From Aldehydirespirator sp965248735 (GTDB lineage Bacteria > Actinomycetota > Acidimicrobiia > Acidimicrobiales > Aldehydirespiratoraceae), in NCBI GenBank assembly GCA_965248735.1, contig OZ252146.1, positions 1,178,001 through 1,242,000 of the forward strand: DNA of 64,000 bases, read 5' to 3'. Under the pieces are notes generated by a model. It saw nothing but the letters and a program-made list of their open reading frames with translations, was not told the origin of the DNA and ran no database searches. Positions within the stretch are counted from its first letter, which is position 1. Each line of letters starts with the position of its first letter. The translations under genes and the position numbers were made by a program. Positions 17,500-25,702 of this stretch are shown in pieces.

Positions 17500-17762
17500 T
17501 GTTCTGTGCTGACTTCTTGGGGGCGTCCGGATGATGTTCGGTACTGACTTCTTGGGGGCGTCCGGATGATGTTCGGTGCTGACTTCTTGGGGGCGTCCGG
17601 ATGATGTTCGGTGCTGACTTCTTGGGGGCGTCCGGATGATGTTCTGTGCTGACTTCTTGGGGGCGTCCGGATGATGTTCGGTACTGACATCATGTTCGGT
17701 ACTGACTGTTCGAGGGCAGAGGGATGAGGCTCTGGACGGACGCTTCGAGGGCAGAGGGATGA
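17491..17762 (+). repeat. 35-bp tandem array between permease and ATPase genes
   Basis: Copies begin at 17491, 17526, 17561, 17596, 17631 and 17666; five are complete with changes only at two or three positions, the sixth diverges after about 25 bases. It is followed by an 18-bp internal repeat and by a second duplication (19-bp blocks at 17709 and 17744, again 35 bp apart) that carries the start site of the ATPase gene. Copies are contiguous without spacers. Confidence 0.95.
17496..17762 (+). other. Chain of seven overlapping micro-ORFs
   Basis: Every ATGA in the array is both a stop and a start. The chain is 17496-17534, 17531-17569, 17566-17604, 17601-17639, 17636-17674 (12 codons each, variants of MMFGADFLGASG), 17671-17727 (18 codons) and 17724-17762 (MRLWTDASRAEG). 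The last TGA overlaps the ATG of the ATPase gene at 17759. A ribosome ending the permease could therefore terminate and restart eight times before reaching the ATPase. G-rich stretches (GGGGGC, GAGGGCAGAGGG) precede the starts as weak Shine-Dalgarno sites. Translation has not been shown. Confidence 0.6.
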
Positions 17763-18784
17763 CCGGTTCGGCTCTGTTGGAGGTCGAGGACCTGCACGTC
17801 ACGTTCGACACCGCCTCGGGGCCGGTGCACGCCGTGGACGGCGTGAGCTTCGCGATGGCCCCAGGCTCCTCCCTCGGCGTGGTCGGCGAGAGCGGCAGCG
17901 GCAAGAGCGTGACCGCCCGCGCCCTGCTGCGCCTGTTCGCCATCACCGACGATGTGCAGATCTCCGGATCGGTCCACTTCGACGGAGTCGACCTGCTGCG
18001 CATCGACGAGCGCAGGCTACGGCGGGTGCGCGGCGGGCAGATCGGCATGATCTTCCAGGATCCGCTCACGTCGCTCAATCCCCTGATGGCGGTGGGCGAG
18101 CAGATCGCCGAGTCGCTGCGCCTGCACCGGGGCATGGGTCGGGGCGAGGCCGCCTCCGAGGCCGTTGAGCTGCTGGGCCGGGTGGGTATCGCCGATCCCG
18201 AGCAGCGGGCCACCGAGCTGCCCCACAGCTTCAGCGGCGGCATGCGCCAGCGGGTGATGATCTCGCTGGCCATCGCCTGCCGGCCCCGCCTGCTCATCGC
18301 GGATGAGCCCACCACCGCCCTCGACGTGACCGTGCAGGCTGAGATCCTGCTGCTGCTCGACGAGCTGCGCCGATCCGAACAGATGGCGTTGATGCTCATC
18401 ACCCACGACTTCGGTGTGGTCGCGGCCACCTGCGAGGACGTTCAGGTCATGTACGCGGGCAAGCTGGTGGAGAAGGCCTCGATGGCCCACCTGTTCGACC
18501 GGGCCAACCATCCCTACACCGAGGGGCTCCTGCGGCTCGTGCCCCGCTTCGAGGACACCCATGCCGGACGCTTGCACCCGATCCCAGGCCAGCCGCCCAT
18601 AACCGGCGGTGGCGGTTCGTCGTGCTCCTTCGCGCCGCGCTGCGACCACGCCATCGACCGCTGCAGAGCCGAGGTGCCTCCCGAGGTGGCGGTCGGCCCC
18701 AATCACACCAGTGCCTGCTGGCTGGCCGGCGAGCGGGCCAGGGAGGCCACCGATCCGGGCCGCCCGTGGAGGCGGGACCGGTGA
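17759..18784 (+). CDS. ABC transporter ATP-binding protein, DppD/OppD type
   Basis: 341 residues. Walker A GESGSGKS, Q-loop FQDPLTSLNP, signature FSGGMRQR, Walker B LLIADEPTT and H-loop THD are intact. The C-terminal oligopeptide-ATPase extension contains CSFAPRC and later Cys residues that in this family hold an iron-sulfur cluster. It powers import together with the next gene. The ATG is part of a duplicated block and is reached through the micro-ORF chain. Confidence 0.93.
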   Translation: MTGSALLEVEDLHVTFDTASGPVHAVDGVSFAMAPGSSLGVVGESGSGKSVTARALLRLFAITDDVQISGSVHFDGVDLLRIDERRLRRVRGGQIGMIFQDPLTSLNPLMAVGEQIAESLRLHRGMGRGEAASEAVELLGRVGIADPEQRATELPHSFSGGMRQRVMISLAIACRPRLLIADEPTTALDVTVQAEILLLLDELRRSEQMALMLITHDFGVVAATCEDVQVMYAGKLVEKASMAHLFDRANHPYTEGLLRLVPRFEDTHAGRLHPIPGQPPITGGGGSSCSFAPRCDHAIDRCRAEVPPEVAVGPNHTSACWLAGERAREATDPGRPWRRDR

Positions 18785-19872
18785 GCGAGAGCACTGCTGT
18801 CGCGGCCGCCGGGTCAGCACTGGTGGCTGAGCGGGACCTTGCCGTGGCTGCGCCCGTCCTGGAGGTTGAGGACGTTGTCGTGGAGTTCGACACCGAGGGT
18901 GGCCGCATCACCGCCGTCGACGGGGTGTCGCTGCACTTGGACGAGGGAGAGACGCTGGGCTTGGTGGGCGAGAGCGGCTGTGGCAAGTCCACCCTGGCTC
19001 GGGCTGTGATGCAGCTTGTGAAGCCGGTGCAGGGATCGGTGTGCCTGGAGGGGACCGACTTGGCCGGCCTGTCGCGTCGGGAGCTGCGCCGCAGGCGTCA
19101 CCGCATCCAGATGGTCTTCCAGGATCCCCGGGGCTCGCTCGACCCGCGCATGAGCGTGGCCACTCTCATCGGCGAGCCGCTGCGGGTGCACAAGATCGGC
19201 GACCGCTCCGGCCGGACCCGAGCCGTGGCCGACGCCATGGACCTGGTGGGGCTGCCATCCTCGGTGGCCGACCGCCTTCCCAGCGAGCTGAGCGGCGGGC
19301 AGCAGCAGCGGGTCGGCATCTCTCGCGCCATCGTCACCGACCCGGCGGTGCTGGTTTGCGACGAGCCGGTGTCGGCGCTGGATGTGTCGATCCAGGCCCA
19401 GATCATCAACGTGCTTGACGAGCTGCGCGATGAACTCCAACTCGCCATCCTCTTCATCGCCCACGATCTCTCGGTGGTGCGGCACCTCAGTGACCGGGTG
19501 GCGGTGATGTACCTCGGTCAGATCGTGGAGACCGGCACCTCGGCCGAAGTGTTCTCCACGCCGTCCCATCCCTACACCCAGGCTCTGATCTCTGCTGTGC
19601 CCCGTGCCGACGCCGACAGCGCGGCCCGGCTCCAGACCGCCCGCCGCCTGGTGCGGGGGGAGCTGCCGAGCCTCCTCGACCCGCCGTCGGGATGCCGCTA
19701 TCGCACCCGCTGCCCCTACGCCACCGAGGAGTGCGCCGCCGCCGAGCCGCTTCCGGAGGCGGTGGGGCCGGCAGGCGGGCTGCATTGGGTGCGCTGTCAC
19801 CACTGGCGCAGCATTGTCGCCGGCCAGGTCTCGTCCCCACCATCCGCTACTAGCCAGGAGCAGGCAACATGA
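18781..19872 (+). CDS. ABC transporter ATP-binding protein, DppF/OppF type
   Basis: About 363 residues from a GTG that overlaps the preceding stop (GTGA). Walker A GESGCGKS, FQDPRGSLDPR, signature LSGGQQQR, Walker B LVCDEPVSALD and H-loop AHD are present, with a C-terminal Cys-rich segment (CRYRTRCPYATEEC). It is the second ATPase of the importer. The reading frame stays open upstream inside the previous gene, but the overlap position is the coupled start. Confidence 0.93.
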   Translation: MSESTAVAAAGSALVAERDLAVAAPVLEVEDVVVEFDTEGGRITAVDGVSLHLDEGETLGLVGESGCGKSTLARAVMQLVKPVQGSVCLEGTDLAGLSRRELRRRRHRIQMVFQDPRGSLDPRMSVATLIGEPLRVHKIGDRSGRTRAVADAMDLVGLPSSVADRLPSELSGGQQQRVGISRAIVTDPAVLVCDEPVSALDVSIQAQIINVLDELRDELQLAILFIAHDLSVVRHLSDRVAVMYLGQIVETGTSAEVFSTPSHPYTQALISAVPRADADSAARLQTARRLVRGELPSLLDPPSGCRYRTRCPYATEECAAAEPLPEAVGPAGGLHWVRCHHWRSIVAGQVSSPPSATSQEQAT

Positions 19873-20249
19873 CCGACCGCATCGCCGTCAGCACCGACGG
19901 CGCACCCACCCCCACCGGGCCCTTCAGCCAGGCCATCCGCGCCGGGAACCTCGTGTTCACCGCGGGCCAGGCCGGGCGCAACCGAGACACCGGTCAGATG
20001 GGCGACATCGGCGAGCAGGCCGATTGGGCCCTGCGCAACATCAGCAACATCCTGGCCGCCGCGGGCGCCTCGATGGCCGATGTGGTCAAGACCACCGTCT
20101 ACCTCAAGGAGGGCACCCCCACGGGGCCCCTCAACGAGCAGTGGGTCAAGCACTTCGGTGAACCGCTGCCCGCCCGGTCGTCGGTGTTCGTGGCCCGCCT
20201 CAAGAATCCCGAGATGCTCATCGAAGTCGAGGCGGTCGCCGTTGTCTGA
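19869..20249 (+). CDS. RidA/YjgF-family enamine/imine deaminase
   Basis: 126 residues, a full RidA domain: GPFSQAIRAGNLVFTAGQ at the start, ALRNISNILAAAGASMADVVKTTVYL in the middle, and PARSSVFVARL with the substrate Arg near residue 105. RidA hydrolyses reactive enamine or imine intermediates to ketoacids and ammonia, so nitrogenous or PLP-derived intermediates are likely in this pathway. ATGA overlap with the ATPase gene. Confidence 0.9.
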   Translation: MTDRIAVSTDGAPTPTGPFSQAIRAGNLVFTAGQAGRNRDTGQMGDIGEQADWALRNISNILAAAGASMADVVKTTVYLKEGTPTGPLNEQWVKHFGEPLPARSSVFVARLKNPEMLIEVEAVAVV

Positions 20250-21933
20250 CCGGCGGGCCTCCGGCCTCGGCGACCCGGCACCGGACACGGGCGGCGGCAT
20301 CGCCGCGGGATCCTCCCGCGGCGCCGCGGTGAGCGCGGGCTGCCGGGAGGCGGCCGAGACGGGCGCGGCGGTGCTGTCCGGCGGAGGCAACGCTGTGGAC
20401 GCGGCCATCGCGGCGTCCGCGGTGCAATGCGTGCGCGAGCTGCCGTGGTGCGGCCTCGGCGGCGACGGCTTCGCTCTGGTGTCGAGCGCCGACGGCCGGG
20501 TCGAGGCCTTGAACGGAGCCGGCGCCGTGCCTCGCTCCTTGGCCACAGCGTCGATTCCCGGCGGCACGCTGCCCCGCTTCGGGCCGCTGTCCATCTCCAC
20601 TCCGGGCCTGGTCGACGCCTGGTGGCGGCTGTGGAAGCGCTACGGCACGCTGCCGTTCCCAACCCTCATCGAGCCGGCTGCTGTTCTCGCTGATGACGGC
20701 TTCGCCCTCGATCACGCCTTCGCAAGGGCTCTGGGCGGGGTGCGGGCCGGCGTGGACAGTGACGACCCGTTCGTCTCGGAGTTCTGCGAGGGCAACGGTT
20801 CGGCCGTCGGTGAGCGCTTCCGGCTGCCGGCTCTGGCCCGCACGCTGGGCGAGATCGCAGCCGAGGGACCAGCTGTGTTTTACGAGGGCAGTATCGCCGG
20901 AGCCGTCGCCGGCACGGTGAGCGGGCTCGGGGGTTTGCTCGCCGCGGCGGACCTCGCGGAGCACTCCAGCGGCTTCGAGCCCCCGATCACGGTCCGCTAC
21001 GGGACCGCGGAGGTGTCGGTGACGCCGCCGGTGTCGATGGGCTGGGTGTTGCTGCAGCTGCTGCTGCTCTATGACCGCCTTGAGGGCAGGCTGATTGACG
21101 ACGAAGCCGACCGGATCGACTTGATGGTGCGCTGCAAGCATGCCGCCTTCTCGGATCTCGCCGGGGTGCCCCGCTGGCAGGAGGCGGCCGACGTGCTGCC
21201 CGTCCTCGATCAGGACTCTCTCGACCGCTGGTGCTCCCGCATCGACGAGCAGCGCCGGACCGTGCCGGCTCCGGTGGGAGCCTCGACTGCGACCGGCCCA
21301 GCCGGGGGCACCGACACCACATGCCTGTCGGTGGTCGACGGCGGAGGCCTCATGGTGACCTTCATCCACAGTCTCTTCAACGAGTTCGGCTCACGGGTGG
21401 TGGTGCCGGGCACGGGGATCGTGCTCAACGACCGGCTGGCCAAGCAGCCCGCCCGGGTCGGAGAATCCCGCGGCCCGTCCCGGTTCCGGCGGCCCCTGCA
21501 CACTCTCGTCGGCTATCACGTCGCTCACCGCGGGCGGCGGCTGGTCGGGTCCACTCCGGGCGGGCGAGGCCAAGTGCAGACCAACTTCCAGGTGCTGCGA
21601 GCCATCATCGACGACGGCGCCTCCCTGCAGGCTGCTGTCGACAGCCCCCGCTGGCTGTCGGGAGCGCCCCGGCTGCCCGACGCCGAAGACCTGTTGTTCC
21701 TGGAGCCGGGATTCCCGGCCGGCTTGGACGGGGAGCTGGCTCGGCGCGGCCACGCGATGGCCGCCGACGGCCCGCCCACCGACGCCGACCTGTTCGGGAG
21801 CTGCACCATCGCTGGGCGATGCGCCCGGTCAGCGGAGACGCTCGGCGCAGCCGACCACCGGCGCGGAGCCGCGCTGGCCCTCGTCGACCCCCCCGGCGAC
21901 ACCGACGACCCCAATGGCAAGGAGGCCCCGTGA
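20242..21933 (+). CDS. Gamma-glutamyltransferase-like Ntn hydrolase
   Basis: About 563 residues if it begins at TTG 20242, which overlaps the RidA stop; no better start lies near. SGGGNAVDAAIAASAVQ is the GGT entry motif, and GGTDTTCLSVVD contains the Thr that becomes the nucleophile after autocleavage, followed by NEFGSRVVVPGTGIVLND. GGTs cleave gamma-glutamyl amides or related acyl compounds. No signal peptide is visible, so it is probably cytoplasmic and works on an imported glutamyl-type substrate. The stop overlaps the first GTG of a micro-ORF chain. Confidence 0.85.
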   Translation: MSDRRASGLGDPAPDTGGGIAAGSSRGAAVSAGCREAAETGAAVLSGGGNAVDAAIAASAVQCVRELPWCGLGGDGFALVSSADGRVEALNGAGAVPRSLATASIPGGTLPRFGPLSISTPGLVDAWWRLWKRYGTLPFPTLIEPAAVLADDGFALDHAFARALGGVRAGVDSDDPFVSEFCEGNGSAVGERFRLPALARTLGEIAAEGPAVFYEGSIAGAVAGTVSGLGGLLAAADLAEHSSGFEPPITVRYGTAEVSVTPPVSMGWVLLQLLLLYDRLEGRLIDDEADRIDLMVRCKHAAFSDLAGVPRWQEAADVLPVLDQDSLDRWCSRIDEQRRTVPAPVGASTATGPAGGTDTTCLSVVDGGGLMVTFIHSLFNEFGSRVVVPGTGIVLNDRLAKQPARVGESRGPSRFRRPLHTLVGYHVAHRGRRLVGSTPGGRGQVQTNFQVLRAIIDDGASLQAAVDSPRWLSGAPRLPDAEDLLFLEPGFPAGLDGELARRGHAMAADGPPTDADLFGSCTIAGRCARSAETLGAADHRRGAALALVDPPGDTDDPNGKEAP

Positions 21934-22029
21934 CCGAAAAACACACCCGAGAGAAAACTCCGTGACCGACGAACACACCCGAGAGGAGACTCCGTGACCG
22001 ACGAACACACCCGAGAGGAGACTCCATGA
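21930..22029 (+). repeat. Three-copy 32-bp tandem array with coupled micro-ORFs
   Basis: Units begin at 21930, 21962 and 21994; the last two are identical and the first differs at a few bases. Each unit is an 11-codon ORF, MTDEHTREETP or MTEKHTREKTP, from GTG to a TGA that overlaps the next start as GTGA. The third ends in ATGA at the M24 gene start (22026). GAGAGGAG lies 5 nt before the third GTG and before the M24 ATG, so each unit carries its own Shine-Dalgarno; in the first unit this is weakened to GAGAGAAA. Confidence 0.9.
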
Positions 22030-23279
22030 CTGACGCAATGTCCGCCCCCCGCTTCGGGCCGAGGGCGATCACCTACCCCCATCCGATCAACCACGACTGG
22101 TACGACTGGCCGACGTTCTCCGACGCCGAGTTCGAGCGGCGCCACGGGCTGGTGCGGGGCTTCATGGCCGAGCACGACCTCGACTGCCTGCTGGTGGCCG
22201 GCGCCGCCCACCTGTGGGACCGGGGCTGGGCCAACGTCCGCTGGATCAGCAACTACATGGGCACCATGGAGCTCGACAGCTTCGTGATCTTCCCCGCGGA
22301 GGGAGAGCCGACGCTGGCCATCCTCGGCCTCAACGCCCGCCTGCCCGACCGGGTCACCCGTTCGGTATTTCCCGACGTGCGCGGCGCCCTCAACACCCGC
22401 ACCATCCTCGTGGACCGGCTCAACGAGCTGGGCCTGCGGCGGGGAAGGGTGGGGATCATCAACCCCACGCCGTACCTGTCGGTGTCGCGGGACCACTGGG
22501 CCGCCCTCACCGAGAGTTTCCCGGATCTGGTGTTCGAGGAGTTCTCCGACGAGTTCTGGAAGATGCGGCTGGTGCTCTCCGACGAGGAGATCGCCTGTTT
22601 GGAGGAGGCGGCCCGCATCGGCGACGCCACCCAGGTGGCGGTGATGGAGCAGTTGCGCCCCGGCATGACCGAGCACGACCTGTTCCGGATCATCTACACC
22701 ACGATCGGTCAGGAGCGGGGCGAGATCCCCTGCATGGTGCTGGCCGGCAGCGAGTCGATGTCCAGTCCCACGAGCGGCTTCCAGCGGCCCCGGCCCATCG
22801 GGCGCACTATCACCTCCGACGATGTGCTGCTAATGGAGGTCGGGGCCCGCGACGGGCACGGATACGAGGCCCAGACAGGCAAGCCGATGGTCTTCTCGAA
22901 GCCCCCGCCCGACTACGCCGACCTGCTGGAGGTGATGTTCGAGGCCTACCACCGGGTGGTTGCCGAGCTCAAGCCGGGCTGCACCGCCAAGGAGCTGCGG
23001 GCCGCGGGCAGCATCGTCAGCGAGCGGGGCTACACCATCGTGGCGCCTCTGGTGCACGGCGTGTTCAACCCCATCGACGCGGGGCCGTTCGTGGGCACGT
23101 CGCACCGGCCCGACAAGAACGTGGTGCTGGAGCCCAACATGGCGCTGTGCGTGGAGATCCATCCCTGCACCACCGACATCCTCAAGGGCGTGTTCATGGG
23201 CGACACCTACGTGATCACCGAAGACGGCGCCCGCAACATCAACCACCGCCTAGAGCCCAAGCTCTACGAACTGGGGTGA
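22026..23279 (+). CDS. M24-family (creatinase/Xaa-Pro peptidase-like) protein
   Basis: 417 residues: an N-terminal creatinase-N domain (about 40-180) and a pita-bread M24 fold (about 195-410), organised like prolidase, creatinase and DddP DMSP lyase. Several canonical metal ligands look changed: the usual G-Y-x-x-D-x-T-R segment reads GHGYEAQTGK and the last Glu position reads VFMGDTYV. It may use other ligands, as creatinase does, or be a non-peptidase. Its place beside GGT and RidA suggests C-N bond hydrolysis in an imported compound. Confidence 0.75.
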   Translation: MTDAMSAPRFGPRAITYPHPINHDWYDWPTFSDAEFERRHGLVRGFMAEHDLDCLLVAGAAHLWDRGWANVRWISNYMGTMELDSFVIFPAEGEPTLAILGLNARLPDRVTRSVFPDVRGALNTRTILVDRLNELGLRRGRVGIINPTPYLSVSRDHWAALTESFPDLVFEEFSDEFWKMRLVLSDEEIACLEEAARIGDATQVAVMEQLRPGMTEHDLFRIIYTTIGQERGEIPCMVLAGSESMSSPTSGFQRPRPIGRTITSDDVLLMEVGARDGHGYEAQTGKPMVFSKPPPDYADLLEVMFEAYHRVVAELKPGCTAKELRAAGSIVSERGYTIVAPLVHGVFNPIDAGPFVGTSHRPDKNVVLEPNMALCVEIHPCTTDILKGVFMGDTYVITEDGARNINHRLEPKLYELG

Positions 23280-23283
23280 GGAG

Positions 23284-23640
23284 ATGGCTGACAAACCTGA
23301 ATTGGAGTTCCACATCCCCGACGGGCAATGGCGTCCGGCGGGCGGTCCGGTGGAGGGCATCGACGAGATGATCCTGTCCACCGACGGCCAGCCCGACGGC
23401 CCCTACACCCGGCTGATGCGCTTCGCACCCGGCACCGACTCCTCCCCCAACGGCGTGCTGACCCATCACTTCTGGGAGGAGGTCTACATAGTCGAGGGCG
23501 ACCTCACCGACCTGCGTCTGGATGAGACCTTCACCGCCGGCATGTATGCCTGCCGTCCTCCGGGCATGCCGCATGGGCCCTGGCGCAGCGAGTCGGGCGT
23601 GCTGATGGTGGAGTTCCGCACCGGCGGCTACGAGCCGTAG
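23284..23640 (+). CDS. Cupin-domain protein
   Basis: 118 residues, a single cupin barrel. LTHHFWEEVYIVEG gives two His and the Glu of cupin motif 1, and RPPGMPHGPW the His of motif 2, so a metal site is intact. It resembles ChrR-like small cupins that act as dioxygenases or isomerases on small substrates. GAGG precedes the ATG, 4 nt after the M24 stop, so it belongs to the operon. Confidence 0.85.
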   Translation: MADKPELEFHIPDGQWRPAGGPVEGIDEMILSTDGQPDGPYTRLMRFAPGTDSSPNGVLTHHFWEEVYIVEGDLTDLRLDETFTAGMYACRPPGMPHGPWRSESGVLMVEFRTGGYEP

Positions 23641-23653
23641 TCGGGTCGGATCG

Positions 23654-24331
23654 GTGCTGGCTGGGGGCTCGCAGGCGGTGAGGCTTTCGATTGACGGCAC
23701 CGAGCGGGAGTTCGCGCCCGAGGCGCTGGTCGTGATCGGCTACGCGGGGCGGGACCGGGCCGCGGTCGAGCACCACATTAACGAATTGGCCGAGTTGGGG
23801 GTTCCCCGGCCGGCCAGCATCCCGCTGTTCATGGTGTTCCCGCCCTGGCTGATGTCCCAGGAGCCGTCGATCACGGTGGCGGGTTCACACACCTCTGGCG
23901 AGGCCGAGATCGTGATGGTGGTCGACGGCGACGAAGCTTTCATCACGATCGGGTCCGACCACACCGACCGGGTTCTGGAAGCGGTCGACATCGTCGCCTC
24001 CAAGGGGGTGTGCCCCAAGCCGGTGGCCACTGCAGCCTGGGCCGCGTCTGGGCTGGATGGCCGCTGGGAGGATCTGGCGCTGCGCAGCCGCATCGACGGC
24101 GTGGTGTACCAGGACGGCTCCGCCGCCGCGAACCTGCCCCCGCTGGAGCTCGTGGCGGCCATCCCGTGGGCGAGCGGTCCGCCCCGGTGCTTCGTGGCCT
24201 TCACCGGCACGGTGCCCGTGATCGGCGACATCCGCCCCAGCGCGGGCTTCACCGCCGAGCTGTCCGGCCCGGGCCTGCCGTCGCTGGAGCTGAGCTATCG
24301 AACTGAGACCGCGCCGGGTCTGGCCCGCTGA
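23654..24331 (+). CDS. DUF2848 family protein
   Basis: 225 residues with the family marks GYAGRDRAAVEHHINELAEL near the start and PWASGPPRCFVAFTGTVPV near the end. DUF2848 proteins resemble the fumarylacetoacetate-hydrolase-like folds found in catabolic clusters and have no established reaction. As the last gene of the operon it probably hydrolyses or opens a late intermediate. The start is uncertain: GTG 23654 is used, and the upstream stop is 14 nt away. Confidence 0.8.
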   Translation: MLAGGSQAVRLSIDGTEREFAPEALVVIGYAGRDRAAVEHHINELAELGVPRPASIPLFMVFPPWLMSQEPSITVAGSHTSGEAEIVMVVDGDEAFITIGSDHTDRVLEAVDIVASKGVCPKPVATAAWAASGLDGRWEDLALRSRIDGVVYQDGSAAANLPPLELVAAIPWASGPPRCFVAFTGTVPVIGDIRPSAGFTAELSGPGLPSLELSYRTETAPGLAR

Positions 24332-24420
24332 GACCCGGGGCGCTCTAGGTGCCTTGCTCTGATCACGCTTCCCTCGCGTCGCACCCCCACGAGGGTTGCA
24401 CGACGAGCGCGGCGTGGTGG

Positions 24421-24753
24421 CTAGAGGTGACGGCCGGGGGCGTTGTCTTCTGACGGTCGGCGGGCGTCGATCCATTCCTTGGCTTCGCGGACCCGTCGCT
24501 GCACGACGGCGATGGGATCGTCCAGTCCCTGCTCCCTGCGCTTCGCGGTCCAGCGGGCGGCGAGGCCCGCGGCGAAGGTTCCGGCGGCCACGGCGACAAG
24601 CGCCGCGATCAAGGCTGCCACAGCTGCGAAGCCGAGTGCGGCCACGAGCCGCCGGGGTCCAAGGATTCTCGTCGGCGGCAGTGTCAGCGTCCGGTCTCGC
24701 CCCGATCGCTCCGAGCGCCATAACACCCGACCTTCGAGCAGCAACTCCCTCAC
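24421..24753 (-). CDS. Small single-pass membrane protein, function unknown
   Basis: About 110 residues from a GTG preceded by AGGAGA 8 nt upstream. A basic N-terminus is followed by one strong hydrophobic segment (about 33-62, Ala/Leu/Val-rich) and a charged cytoplasmic-type C-terminus with an amphipathic helix (VVQRRVREAKEWIDARR). No family is recognised. It is divergent from the amidotransferase gene. Confidence 0.55.
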   Translation of the reverse strand: MRELLLEGRVLWRSERSGRDRTLTLPPTRILGPRRLVAALGFAAVAALIAALVAVAAGTFAAGLAARWTAKRREQGLDDPIAVVQRRVREAKEWIDARRPSEDNAPGRHL

Positions 24754-24841
24754 GCAGCTGTCTCCTATCGGTGTTGAGCCTTGCCCGGCAAGGCTACTGC
24801 CCGACCAGGATGTGGGTGCGCGGCCGCGGTAGCGTCGGTGC

Positions 24842-25558
24842 GTGCGACTGCTCGTGCTGCAGCACATCGACTGCGAGCATCCTGGCCGCCTGCGCGACTT
24901 CCTGCGGGCCGACGGCATCGAATGGACCGCGGTGGAACTCGACGAGGGCGAGTCCATCCCGCCGCTGGAGGACTACGACGTCATGTGGGTCATGGGCGGC
25001 CCGATGGATGTGTGGGACACCGACGAGCATCCGTGGCTGGTGCCTGAGAAGCAGGCCATCCGCCGCTGGGTGCGAGAGCTGCAGCGTCCGTTCCTGGGGG
25101 TGTGCCTGGGCCACCAGTTGCTGGCCGACGCGCTGGGCGGGACGTGCGGCCCGCAGCGCCCGCCCGAGATCGGGGTGCTACCGGTGGAGCTGACGCCCGA
25201 CGGCCGCGCCGACCCGATCTTCGAGCAGATGGCCGACCGCCAGCACGCGCTGCAGTGGCACTCGGTATGTGTGGCCCAGCCGCCGGAGGACGCGGTGGTG
25301 CTGGCCAGCTCCCCGGTGTGCCGGGTGCAGGCCATGCGGGTGGGGGACTGCGCCTGGTCGATGCAGTACCACGTGGAGGTCGAGGACGACACAGTCCGCA
25401 ACTGGGGCGCCATCGACGCCTACCGCCAGGCCCTGGAGTCGACCCTCGGCCCCGGCTCCATCGACGCTTTGGCCGCCGACGCCGACCGCCACATGGACGG
25501 GTTCGTGTCCGACGCCGAGCAGCTCTACCGCAACTTCATGGCTGCCGCGTCCAGCTGA
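24842..25558 (+). CDS. Class I glutamine amidotransferase
   Basis: 238 residues, GATase1 domain of the GMP-synthase-like stand-alone type. GVCLGHQLLADALGG holds the nucleophile Cys (about 88), and the oxyanion and C-terminal triad region includes LQWHSV and QYHVEVE. Such proteins hydrolyse glutamine or gamma-glutamyl compounds; E. coli PuuD is one example. It lies just beyond the catabolic operon with GGT and RidA and could join the same metabolism, but it has its own start after a 280-bp gap holding a divergent gene. Confidence 0.85.
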   Translation: MRLLVLQHIDCEHPGRLRDFLRADGIEWTAVELDEGESIPPLEDYDVMWVMGGPMDVWDTDEHPWLVPEKQAIRRWVRELQRPFLGVCLGHQLLADALGGTCGPQRPPEIGVLPVELTPDGRADPIFEQMADRQHALQWHSVCVAQPPEDAVVLASSPVCRVQAMRVGDCAWSMQYHVEVEDDTVRNWGAIDAYRQALESTLGPGSIDALAADADRHMDGFVSDAEQLYRNFMAAASS

Positions 25559-25607
25559 CTCCAGACGCCGGTCCGCGCCCACGCCCAGATTGCTTGCGGG
25601 CAGGCGG

Positions 25608-25636
25608 TGTGATGGTTCAGGACATAGGAACCTGAT
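25608..25636 (+). repeat. Solitary IS481-type left end
   Basis: TGTGATGGTTCAGGACATAG and the nine bases after it repeat the left end of the IS481 element at 40037 almost exactly and share GACATAGGAAC with the RC of that element's right end. No transposase is near. It marks one border of the zinc-ribbon/AbiEii-like module. Confidence 0.75.
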
Positions 25637-25702
25637 CTCCGCGTCACCAGACGCAGAAGATCAACAGATGTGAGGTCCACACGATGCGAATGTGATGGGT
25701 GG

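Noticed and set aside
17491..17700. 35-bp repeats resembling a CRISPR array
   Set aside because: Units are directly joined with no unique spacers, and no cas genes lie in the window. The array is a tandem repeat.
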